From: Vermamoeba vermiformis
Taxonomy: Eukaryota; Tubulinea; Echinamoebida
Reading direction: 5' to 3'
DNA: 64,000 nt
Assembly: GCA_045837725.1 (NCBI GenBank)
Contig: JBEWZL010000179.1
Location: forward strand, 310,001-374,000
Below, piece after piece: positions 1-9,723 of this stretch. A model generated the notes under the pieces. It worked only from the letters and a program-made list of their open reading frames with translations. It did no database searches and had not been told where the DNA came from. The number at the start of each line of letters is the position of its first letter. The first letter of the stretch is position 1. Made by a program: the position numbers and the translations under genes.

Positions 1-2450
1 CCAGATCTGCACTTCATCACCACGACGAAGAGTGCCGAGAATAACTGAACAGCCTGCAATGTATGTGATCTGAGTCTTCTTGGAGCCCTTGAACTCGAAT
101 ACTTGCAAAATCTAATGCAGTTAAATTAGCAACAACGATACATTGACAAGTGACGGGTGACGCGTACCTTTGCACGGCCATTGACAGTGACTTCTTCGCG
201 CGGCTTCAATTGTTTCTCCAATGCGCCCTTGAGCCAGTCGACAAGACCGAAGATGACTCGGAACGATTGCACTTCCACGCCTGCTTTGGCAGCAAGATCG
301 CGCACTTTCTGTGGCAGTGACACGTTGAAGCCTAGAATGATGCAGCGAGGCTCAGCGAGTGTGGCGTCATCGACATCTCGCTCGGTGATTGCACCGACAC
401 CAGCATTCACAATGCGAATTCTAAACTCGGTCTGTGGGATTTGATTGATGGCGTCACGAATGGCTTCAAGTGATCCACCGACATCGCCCTTGACCATGAC
501 AGGAATGTCGCGAATGCTCTTCTCATCGCGGATGCGTTGTTGTTTGCGCAAAAATGCCTCTTCGTCTTCACCGAGTTCAATAGCTCGTTTTCTGTCTTCT
601 TCTTCACGCAGTAATTCAGCGTGACGACGTTTCTGTTGCTGTAAATAGGCTTGTTGATTGATCTTGTCTGCTCGTTCTGCCTTTCTAAATTCAGCGATAG
701 ATTGAGCGGTGGACTCGTCTTCAACCACAATCAACGTGTCACCGGGCTCTGGAACAGCGTCAAAGCCGTGAATGTCGTACGGGAAGCCAGGCACAGCTTC
801 TTCAACGCGCTTGCCTTCAGCATCAAACATCCACCGTACTTTGCCCCACGTCTCACCGCACACAAACACGTCGTTGCGCTTGAGTGTGCCGATCTGCACG
901 AGGGTCTTCACGATCACACCGAGCTTGTTGTCTTTGCGACTCTCAATCACTGCGGCCTCAGCTGGTCCCTTGCGATCAGCGCGCAAGTCCATCAGACCTG
1001 CTTGCGTGGCAATCAACTCTTGCAGCTTGTCCACACCTTTGCCGGTCAAGCCACTGATCGCAATGGTTGGAATATCACCGCCAAAGTCCTCTAGCTGAAT
1101 GCCTGCTTTGTTCAACTGAATTTTCACTTTCTCTGGATCTGCATCGCGCTTGTCAATCTTGTTCAGCGCTACAATCATCGGCAGTTTGGCCTCTTGAATG
1201 TGTTTGATGGCCTCGTAGGTCTGTTCTTGCACGCCGTCATCAGCTGCCACCACGAGCACGGCAATGTCTGTCAATTGTGCGCCTCTTTTGCGCATTTTGA
1301 TAAAAGCCTCGTGACCGGGCGTGTCCAACACTGTGATCTGTTCTCCGGTCTTCAGTTTCGCTGTCATTGTAGTGTTAATGTCACATGCATTCATATATCG
1401 CGATAGTACTACATACTGATAAATGCGCCCAAGTGCTGTGTGATGCCACCAAATTCATTGTCGGCGACATTTGACTTCTTCAATCGATCTATATGGCGTT
1501 ATTAATAACGCCTTCTTAATGAAGTGTTGTTGTTTTTTACATACCCAACAGCGTGGTCTTGCCGTGGTCAATGTGACCCATAATTGTGACGACAGGAGGT
1601 CGTGTCGGGAACGATGGATCTGACACGCGTCGTCGTGGCATTCGATCTTTGAAACTTTGTGTTTTTCTGACTGGTATACGATCATATTCAGCCTGTAATA
1701 TTCGGGTCATATTATAGCGTGATCACATTATGTAGTTTTAGTTGGATCCGCAGACTTACCACCACTAGATCGACGAGATCTTTGTTCAACAAATCTTCAG
1801 AGGTCTCGGGACACTCGTTCATCTTAATAAGCACTTTCAATATGTCCACTGTACGCACTCCCAGGGCACTAGACAGGCCCTTAGCACTAATGTATTCAGG
1901 CAGCTCTATTTCAGTGTCTCGTCTGTGCTCGACGCGCTGTTGTCGCTTTTCAAATTGAATTTTCAAGCGCAGCGCATTGGCTTTCTTTTTAGGAGCCTCT
2001 TTTTGAGCTGAGTACGATCTGTGCGGCTGCAGACAAAACTAAAACGAGCACAAATTAATGGTGATTATTTATATATAATTTACATTGTAATTAACTTGGG
2101 TGATGAAACTAATTATTGGAAAATAAAAGAGGATTTTTTGTTTATTTTCAATAATTTAGATCGGATGTCATAAATATTATTAATTAAGAATACTGAAGAT
2201 CTACAAACTGTCTATTATAATAACCGATAAATCAATTTTATACAAAATTTCAGAACCGTCAGAAAATAAGTTCACTCACCAGATCTGCATTTCGGCTTGT
2301 TTGTTTTGTCTTACGAGTGCCAAAAATACCAATAGTACCTCTAGTCGAATAAGAGGTACTTGCATAAGTCGCTTGACGAAGGTTAGTTGCAAGGATCTTA
2401 GACATCCGATCCGAACTCTTCGTCAACAAGCTACAAACACCGCTAAACAT
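1..2450 (-). CDS. MTIF2: Mitochondrial translation initiation factor IF-2 (C-terminus cut by window edge)
   Basis: This is a translational GTPase that delivers initiator tRNA to the mitochondrial small subunit. The G motifs are in order on the minus strand: GHIDHGKTT (P-loop, near 1,570), [10 protein letters not shown] (switch I, near 1,440), DTPGHEAF (near 1,310), NKID (near 1,160) and SGLTGKG (near 1,045). They are followed by the IF2 beta-barrel and IF2 domain 3 ([12 protein letters not shown]). The last exon starts near 113 and carries the start of the second barrel ([11 protein letters not shown], then AGCSVILG); the end lies outside the window. The ATG at 2450 opens a Ser/Thr/Arg-rich, acid-poor presequence, as expected for mitochondrial import. 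The N-terminal IF2_N-like segment ([16 protein letters not shown]) is in the exon near 1,900. Introns fall at about 113-172, 1,360-1,415, 1,490-1,550, 1,690-1,760 and 2,029-2,279. Confidence 0.93.
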
Positions 2451-2893
2451 CTTGGTCTACTTGTGTTTCTACGAGTAACGACTAGGCACTAATTAACCCA
2501 TGTTCGGAGTTGACTAAAAGTGAATGACCACGCGAAAAAAAAAGAAATTTCAGACGTACGTACAATCTTAGAGCGGAGAGACGGGCTTAAAATACAGTAG
2601 GATTTATATACATATTACACGTTTACACTAAGCTACAATAAAATAAATAAAAGTTTAAATAAATAAATCGGCTGGTTGGATCTTCGTCCATTTTCTTCCG
2701 ATCATCTTCAATAAGTTATATTCGCATATTCACAATTCAATCTATTCACATATGGACATATTCACACGTATACACAGCTTGAGATACTAGGGATCACTCT
2801 AGTCACGCGTCATCGCTATCCAAGCGCACAAGTTTCGGTCTGGAAATTTACGGTCAAGACCAGCTATTATAATTGTTATATGCAAGCCAAAAC
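2451..2893. other. Intergenic region between MTIF2 start and F-box/LRR stop
   Basis: These 443 bp hold the upstream region of MTIF2 and the 3' flank of the next minus-strand gene. The stretch around 2,635-2,670 is AT-rich with AAATAAAT repeats. On the minus strand it could serve as polyadenylation sequence only for the upstream neighbour. I see no convincing exon or RNA gene here. Confidence 0.5.
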
Positions 2894-4537
2894 TTACAAT
2901 AAAATGCGCACTGTTTGGGCGTTGAGTTCGGGGCAGTCAGTCACATCCAGGGTGCTCAATTCGTTAATTCTAGCCAAAGAAGACAACCCACAAGTGCTGA
3001 CCCCGCAGCGTCTCATACTCAATTCGCGAAGGCTTTGTAATGATGTCAAGGGTGAGATCTAAGCAAAAATAAGCGTTAATGAACAGATCGCGGAACGATG
3101 AATCTTCAGTAAATTTCTCGAGAATTACAAACTGAAAGTGATATCGGTATGACTCAACTTACATCACCGTCGTTTATTTGAGGATGGCCATCGATAGAGA
3201 GCTTGCTAAGTGAAGTCAGACGAGCCAAATGTCCCAAACCGGAGTTGGATCCGCCCTGATTAAATTAGAATTTTTTTTAGCCAAATAAATAATATACTTA
3301 CTAGTCTGTTGCCATCGAGCGACAAGACCTTCAAATTAGTAAGGTCGCGCAACGAGGCCAATCCCTCGCTAGAGATCCGGTTGGTCGATACTTGCAACGA
3401 GGTGAGATTAGAGAGGCCTGCAATAAACTCCAAGGCCTTGTCATCGATGCCACAGCAGTTGAGACTGAGACTCTCGAGGTCAGTGAGCGAGGACAAGCAC
3501 GCCCAAGCCTCGCTGGACAGGTTGCACGTGAAGTTGATGCCCAAGTGCTTCAAATTCACCAAACTGCTCAGTGACGCGAGGCCCTTTTCAGTGAATTTGC
3601 AGTGGCTCATCGTCAATTTCTTCAGTTGTGTGATCTTCGCAATGCTCTTCATGCCTGTGTCATTCAGCGAACTGCAGCACAGCAACGTAAGTTCTTCCAA
3701 ATTAGGCAATTTAGCCAGTTTCTTCAAGTGTCGACCGTCAGACAAGGACTTTGACAAGCTGAGATCGATGCTCTTGAGTGATCGAACGCGTGCGATGTGT
3801 TTGAGACAGCGCGCATCTTTTTGCGAATTGAAAGTCAAGCGAGTCAAGTTGCGCAGGTAGGACAGGTGCGCGAGGCCTTGTACTTCATCAGTGATCGAGA
3901 GACCGGAGATATCGAGCTCGATGGTCAGAGGTGTCAAGGAGAAGAGAAGTATGCGCATCTTAGCGGGATCGATAGGTGTCTGATGAATGCGGAAGTCGCC
4001 AAGTGGATCGACATTGCAGAAGTGAAGTACGAAGTGATGGACTTTCAAGCTCCAATCTTTGGACACGCAGCGCAAGTTGAGAAGTGTCGGTAAGTCAAAC
4101 TGCAAGTACTGGAATATTTCGACCACCATTTCGAGTGGCAATTCGGGGAGGGGCTGGGCTTCCAAATCCGCCATCCAGATCGTGTCTTGCTTTAAGTACT
4201 TGGGCGTGCCACTTCGCTTGAGCAAGCGCTGAATAAAGTTAACCATTGTGTTATTAGGTGATCCCAAGTGGTTACTCTGTTGTGCTTGTTGTTAGAAAAC
4301 TCACAACAATTTGTCTGGAGCTTTAAGTACTTGACCCAGATCACAAAAAAACCCGAATAAATTGTTCGTCAAATGCCATGAATTATCGGAGAACGTTTGA
4401 AGATTATACTCGATGACTATATTCGGACCAAGATTGCGTCGTTCAGATAATAGACCGAAAGGACCAGGAAATTTCAAGTAAATTTTCGTGAAGGATCTTA
4501 CCTGAACATTGCCAATGCTCAATGCCGATGCCAACAT
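2894..4537 (-). CDS. F-box / leucine-rich-repeat protein
   Basis: This is probably the substrate-recognition subunit of an SCF ubiquitin ligase. Exon 1 is only 12 codons (MLASALSIGNVQ, ATG at 4537) and is followed by a 225-bp intron (4,277-4,501). The main exon has an F-box near residues 50-90 (LPLEMVVEIFQYL, then LRCVSKDWS). About ten LRRs of the F-box/cysteine-containing type follow (for example LEELTLLCCSSLNDTGMKSI and LKHLGINFTCNLSSEAWACL). Two further exons (about 3,170-3,258 and 2,894-3,059) continue the LRRs and end LNAQTVRILL-stop at 2894-2896. The product is about 420 residues. Repeats of the form N-L-x-x-L-x-L support the fold. The substrate cannot be read from the sequence. Confidence 0.85.
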
Positions 4538-5316
4538 TTACCACAGATATGTGTACTATGCAGGTATATCCATTATCTCGGCCAGACGCGCTCAAAAAGA
4601 GTGGAACTGTCAGAAACTAGTGATGAGTATCAATTACTTTGCCATATTTAGAAGCATCGGTACTTTTTTCTGAATTGTTAAAACTTGGCTATAACATGCA
4701 ACGTGTATTATATTCATGCGATGACTTACCTTTGGGTGAAGGCAGTGCAAAAGCTGACAAATGTGCCGTTTGGTAAGACAGATCAAGCGCTAGGTGACCC
4801 ACTGTCAATGTTAGCGACTATTCTCACTCCACGATGTTCAAGAGCGAAGATTCTCACTGCAGTACTGAGCGAACTAATTATAGGCCACGACCTGTCGATG
4901 TGTTCGTGATTAATCTTTGAGAAAATCTGTTGCAAATTTGTCGAAAATTTATCACAAGTTGCAGCCACGAGACCAAAATGATTGGTGATCATGAACACGC
5001 TTGGTTCAGTGAATGGCGATGCTAAGATTAGACGCACTAGCTTTCACAGAGTGTTCTTGGTCTAAAGGTCGTAATACTCAGTCTGTCATTTCGTGCTTTC
5101 CAACATGGCGTCAATATGAATGATATTGATAAATATACGAGTTTTAGACTTACGATAAAAAGCCACCGAAAGTTGGTCTCGCGTGAGCACATACGTCGTT
5201 ATTATTTGAATGGTCAATGCCCGCGATGACGTCTTTATTGAGCGTCCATTCAGCTATGTACAATTAGTAGTTAAGTAACATTTAAAAATTGGAGAGATTT
5301 AAAAGAAATTGTCGCA
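4538..5316. other. 779-bp gap with at most a doubtful small minus-strand gene
   Basis: This is the longest gap in the left half. On the minus strand a 76-codon open stretch (about 5,012-4,783; contains VFMITNHFGLVAAT and VRIFALEHRGVRIVA) can be joined through a GTAAG donor near 5,154 to a short ATG exon (MCSRETNFRWLFI). The acceptor would be an AAG near 5,042. The composition is protein-like and vaguely alternates strand and helix, but I recognise no family and the acceptor is weak. The rest is AT-rich with no clear signal. Confidence 0.3.
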
Positions 5317-6965
5317 TTAATTTCTCTTTGAACCAAGCGTGAACTTCTCCTCGTCAGAAGCCCAAGCACCGACTTTCTTGCCAACATCTTCTTTGATCTC
5401 CGTTGAGGCACCATACATTGACATGATGGCCGCACGTGCTGCGGGATTTGAGCTCTTCTTTTGTGTGGATCTGTCATCAAGTTAGTTACGCGAAGAAATT
5501 TCAACGAGATTACATACGAGCTAGATTCTTCATTGCGCGCTCGCTTGTTGTCTCGGTCATCACGGTCGTCTTCACGTGGTCTTTTGCGGTCACGTGATCT
5601 ACTTCGAGATCGACGTCTGGTATCGCGGTCACGTGATCTGCTTCGGCGCCTATCTCTTGACCGAGAACGGCTGTGTCTGTCACGTCTGCTGTCTCGATCA
5701 CGTGAGTTGCTTCGTCGCCGATCTCTGTTGTCCCGACGACCATCTCTGTCACGTGATCGGCTACGTCTTCTTTCGCGCGATCGACTTCTCTTTCGCTCGC
5801 GAGATTTGCTGCGAGATCTCTTGTTGTCACGATCTCGCTTCCGTTCAACAACCTCGCCTTCCTCTTTAGCAGCTGTGGTAGGATTGGCCGCATCGAACTC
5901 TTTCAACTTCTGTGCAAATTCTTTGTTCTGACTCACTGTGAAGCGAGGCAAGAAGATGTCAAAGAACTTGGGCTCTGTCAGCAACTCGCGCACCATTTTG
6001 CCAATCGTGCTCGGACGCGTGCCACGCACACCGAGTGTCAACTCTTCAGTGTCCAGTAAATAATCCTTGAAAAAGTCCCATAGTTGCGTGGGAGGAGCAC
6101 ACAGTCTCAAATACAAGAATCCAACGGCACGAACGTAACTATAAACATTTTGGATCAGCATTTTGCGGGCAAAGCGGTTAAGTTGTACTTACGGATTATC
6201 CTTATTAGACAGCATGCCATTCATCTGCTTGACAGTAATGCGCATTCTAAACAGTTTGTACATCAAGCACATTGCGTGTGAGGCATAGCGTGTGTTCGGA
6301 ATGAAGGTCTCTGCAAAATTGAATTTTGGTTAGAACAAATCAATTGCGTGCGTGAATGTGCTGCAAATATGTGCATAGAGCAGTTCTTACTATGAGTCGT
6401 ACTCGTCTCGCAGGGAGTTATAAATAAATTAGTCTCCTAACGAGGGGCTGCTAAATGGTGAATTCTCGACCACGCACGAGCATCAACCATCAAAATACTT
6501 ACCCATATTGTTGACTTTATTTTTAATTTCTTGCAGTACTTCGTGGTATGTCTTGTATTGACTAAATAAAATATTATTGGTAAAATACAAAAAAATTTAA
6601 AATAAATTTCTTATCACTTACTATAAGCTTTTAAAATAGTCTGACGACTGCACAGGTACTAGCACATTTTCAGCTAAATTCATGGACTCTTGGTTGCCAT
6701 GGATGTCGAGTTTTTTTGATCGCTCTGCTTTTCTCTTGCCCTCGCTTGTCTCATCTGCATTGGCTGCTCCTTCGCCTTCTTCGGTAGCTTGTGGTACTTG
6801 AGCGCCATATTGTGCATAATACTGATTATAATAAGCAGCTGCATTTGGATCGGTTGCGTAGGCTTGGTTGTAATAATACGCGTATGGATCCGCTGCGTAA
6901 CCGTAACCCGCTTGTGTAGCGTCTGCACCTTGGGCAGGATAGCCGTAGGGAGGTGGATACGACAT
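5317..6965 (-). CDS. PRPF38B: Pre-mRNA splicing factor PRP38 family with RS tail
   Basis: This is a spliceosomal PRP38-domain protein. The ATG is at 6965. A Tyr-rich N-terminus (repeats such as AAAYYNQYYAQYG) precedes the PRP38 core: NLAENVLVPVQSSDYFKSL, then YKTYHEVLQEI (exon near 6,510-6,565), then NTRYASHAMCLMYKLF (near 6,200-6,312), then YVRAVGFLYLRLCAPP, then TIGKMVRELLTEPKFF and LPRFTV. This matches PRP38B collinearly. An Arg-Ser/Arg-Asp tail (about 5,540-5,830) follows, and a last exon ends GSKRN-stop at 5317-5319. The glycine-rich loop seen between YHEV and the YKLF helix in animal PRPF38B is shortened here. Neighbours on both sides are unrelated minus-strand genes with their own starts. 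Confidence 0.92.
5545..5830 (-). repeat. RS/RD-encoding nucleotide repeat with recurrent TCACGTGA
   Basis: This is the Arg-Ser-Arg-Asp tail of PRPF38B. The codon order TCA-CGT-GAC recurs, so the DNA carries several copies of a CACGTG core, for example near 5,591, 5,630, 5,698 and 5,748. The repetition comes from repeated RSRDR codons, so no regulatory role needs to be assumed. Confidence 0.7.
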
Positions 6966-7059
6966 GTTGTGGCTATTACCAACAGGTAAAAATAATGTAT
7001 TGATCGGGGAACACGCACAGAATTCTCTTCGCTTGAGGAAATAATTTTAATAATATTAT

Positions 7060-8332
7060 TTACATGAAGCACTTTCTGTGAATATCAGGTCCTACTTCGT
7101 CATATTCTTCATTGGATACGGCCATATCTTTGAACGTCGCCAACGAACCCAAGATTGATCCACCGAGCCAAGCAGCGAGTCCTCGTTGCTCCGGTGCAAT
7201 GACTTTCATTTGCTTCCACGAGGCCATATTCTGCAGCTCATAGTCGAATCGTTCATAGAATCCAGGGAACAACGAAGATCCACCAGACAGAACGATGTTT
7301 TTGTATAAACTGCCACGTATATCTACGTCGCAATTGAATATGCAATTGTACGCTATCTCCCAAATAGGACTCGATTCTTTGCCTAAGAATGAGGGCTGGA
7401 AATAAGCCTCGGGACATCTGAAGCGTTCGTTGCCAATTGTCAGTATTTGTCCATCAGGCAATTCATACGCTTTCTCGAGCGTGTTTGATGAGGCAGAAGT
7501 GTTCATGTCCTGATCGAAATTAGCTGCGACATAGCACAGCTGTTCTTTGATTTCTTTGAATTGCAATTGGTTCAGGTTCGACAACTGTTGTGGTTGATTT
7601 GATTCGGCCAATATCTTGTGCAGGTACAGCGTCAGATCGTGGCCTGTAACGTCCTGTGATCTGGCTGCATACGGCAACACGTGACATTCGTGCACTGGCA
7701 CTGCTTGTGTGTAGCCCGCACCGCACTCAACAATCACCGCTGTTGGTCTGCCGCAGTGAAGAGCAGTCAAGCCAGCAGTCGACGCTAAGAATGCTTGTGG
7801 TGTGTGAAATGTTTCGAACATAATTTGCATGGTCTTTGCACGGTTCATCTTGGGATTGAATGACGGTTCAGTGAGCAGCACTGCGGTCTCTTCTGGGTTG
7901 ATTTGCAATTCGTCGTAAAATACATTGTGCCACAGCTTCTCCATATCATCAAAGTTTGTTACTATGCCCTTTTCAATAGGGTGAGTGATGGCCAGTATGC
8001 CTCGTTTGGTTTGTGCTTCGTGACCAACATACGTGTCGGTTCTAAAACCAGGGAGAGCACCTCTTGGTTTTCCTACTATTGTAGGCACTGATGGTCGAGG
8101 ATCGTCTTGGCCAGCGAAGCCAGGTTTTATTGAGTCTTGTGAACGAAATATTAGTACTAAAATTGGAATTCGTCGTGAGCTTTTTACTTAGCATTGAACT
8201 AAAGCGCAACGGCATGAAAAAAATTAATAGAATTCAGATCATGCAGGGGAGCTAAATTCCAGAGTATTTTTCGGAATTAAAAATTGAAGCCTTACCGGAT
8301 CCGTTATCAATGACCAAAGTTACTTGCTCCAT
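7060..8332 (-). CDS. Divergent actin-like protein, predicted hydrolysis-deficient
   Basis: The protein aligns with conventional actin over its whole length (about 370 residues). Exon 1 (ATG at 8332) encodes MEQVTLVIDNGS. The main exon then gives PGFAGQDDPRPSVPTIVGKPRG, YVGHEAQTKRGIL, IEKGIVTNFDDMEKLWHNVF, the adenosine-loop motif LSGGSSLFPGFYERF, and a C-terminus DIHRKCFM with one residue past the usual KCF. Key positions differ from actin. The phosphate-2 loop DSGDG is ECGAG. The position of Gln137 (AIQAV) reads ASTAG. The position of His161 (THTVP) reads TQAVP. The first intron is about 170-190 bp with an uncertain acceptor. An AAG acceptor gives DNGSD in place of DNGSG, and a TAG acceptor gives a short insertion. 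It is too far from actin and from canonical Arp families for me to assign a class. Confidence 0.88.
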
Positions 8333-8432
8333 GGATGTTTTGATTATAAATGTATTATGGTTGATTAGATTATGCTATTGTGTTGTTGAATAAGGTGAAC
8401 TGTGCAATCGATCTCAACCGAAACATTTATTT

Positions 8433-9615
8433 TTAAATCATTGTTCGTCTAATCTTTTTCTTTGGCCTACTATCACCTTCATTTGTATTTCTTTTCTTCC
8501 AAACAACTTCTGCACCTGCATCGTGCTCATTCGAATCCTCATCGCGACGAGCGAAAGATCCGCCCCTATTATCCGAGTCATCATCGCTCTCATTGCTATC
8601 ACTATCACTGCGCGGTCGTTTTTTGTTGTTTTTTTCCTCGTCGTCGTCACCTTCAGGCGAGGCAGGTCTGTAATAAGAACTGTACATGTCTTCCGCTGAC
8701 ACTTCTTGCCATTCACCCGGTGCACCTTCATCTTCTTTCTTTTGTGGCGGTGCTTCTTGTTGCACGTATTGCTGGGCTGTTTGTTGCGCCGTAGCTAGTG
8801 CCGCTGCGTACTGTTGCGGGATCTGCGACTGCTCTTGTTTAGGAGTCTCGGCGTCAGGTTGTCTGTATTTGCGCATTTGTTGTTCGAGGTACTCGCGCTG
8901 TTTGTTCTTCTCTTCTTCTTTGAGCTCCGCTGCTGTCTTGGGCTCTTGTTGTTGCGGATAATAACCATATTGGGCGTAATATTGTTGATAGTAATAATAG
9001 TAATTAGGATCTGAGTAATACTGGTTGTAATAATTGGCGTAATCTGCTTGAGAATAGGTATTTGTGGTAGTAGTTGTTGTTTGTGCCGGTGTGTTGTATG
9101 AAGAGGGTGCTGTTGATACAGTTGATCTGTTTGGATCGAGTGCCTTCACGGCTTTCTGTACATCTTTGCCCGTATTATATGTAGAATACGGATGTCCACC
9201 AACCTCTACATTATTCATCAAGTCTTTCTGATAGGCTGCTTCGGCTGCTTTCATCGCAGCATTAATTTCTCTTTGCAAATTCTTATCCTCGCGTGATTGT
9301 TCATCTTTTCGCTGTCTTCCCTCTTCAATAAATCTAGCAACATTTTTCTTATGTATTTCTAAGTTCTCGTGTTGCTTTCTGTTCTGTTAAATTTGAAAAA
9401 AAATTAATTAATTATAGATCGACGACAGGTGACTTGATATCGTGGTTTTGTACTATGTTTCGCTGTATTATATCAGGCAAAAATACTTACAAAATTATCA
9501 TTTCGCACGAAGCGCTTACAGTATTGACACCAGTAATTGCCGACCGATTTCCAATAGTCTGCCCTAATAAAACAGTATTAGCTCAGTAGAGTAAAATTAA
9601 GTGTCTGACATACAT
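8433..9615 (-). CDS. WBP4: WBP4/FBP21-type spliceosomal protein, start codon split by an intron
   Basis: The N-terminus ADYWKSVGNYWCQYCKRFV with a following H-x5-H (HENLEIH) is the U1-like/matrin zinc finger of WBP4, a spliceosomal B-complex protein. Family members start MADYWKS. Here the codon ATG is assembled from AT at 9614-9615, then a short intron beginning GTATGT at 9613, then G at 9563. A second intron (about 9,389-9,490) separates NDNF from NRKQHE. The middle is Tyr-rich (YYNQYYSDPNYYYYYQQYYA) and Gln-rich. The C-terminus is acidic/basic and ends KKKIRRTMI-stop at 8433. The WW domains of animal WBP4 are not recognisable; only a PGEWQEV fragment resembles one. Length is about 345 residues. 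Confidence 0.85.
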
Positions 9616-9723
9616 GGTCTTCTCTTTAGATTCAATTAATTATGCAGATCGAACGAAAAAGCAACGATTTCGCAAATAGAATTTTTATAGCACAAAAACA
9701 AGTTAATTATTTACAAATACAAG

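Noticed and set aside
5578-5770. Cluster of CACGTG sites as possible transcription-factor sites
   Set aside because: They are created by repeated Ser-Arg-Asp codons of the RS tail.
5461-5931. A 156-codon plus-strand frame, Arg/Leu/Ser-rich
   Set aside because: Antisense of the PRPF38B RS tail; no independent start context or family.
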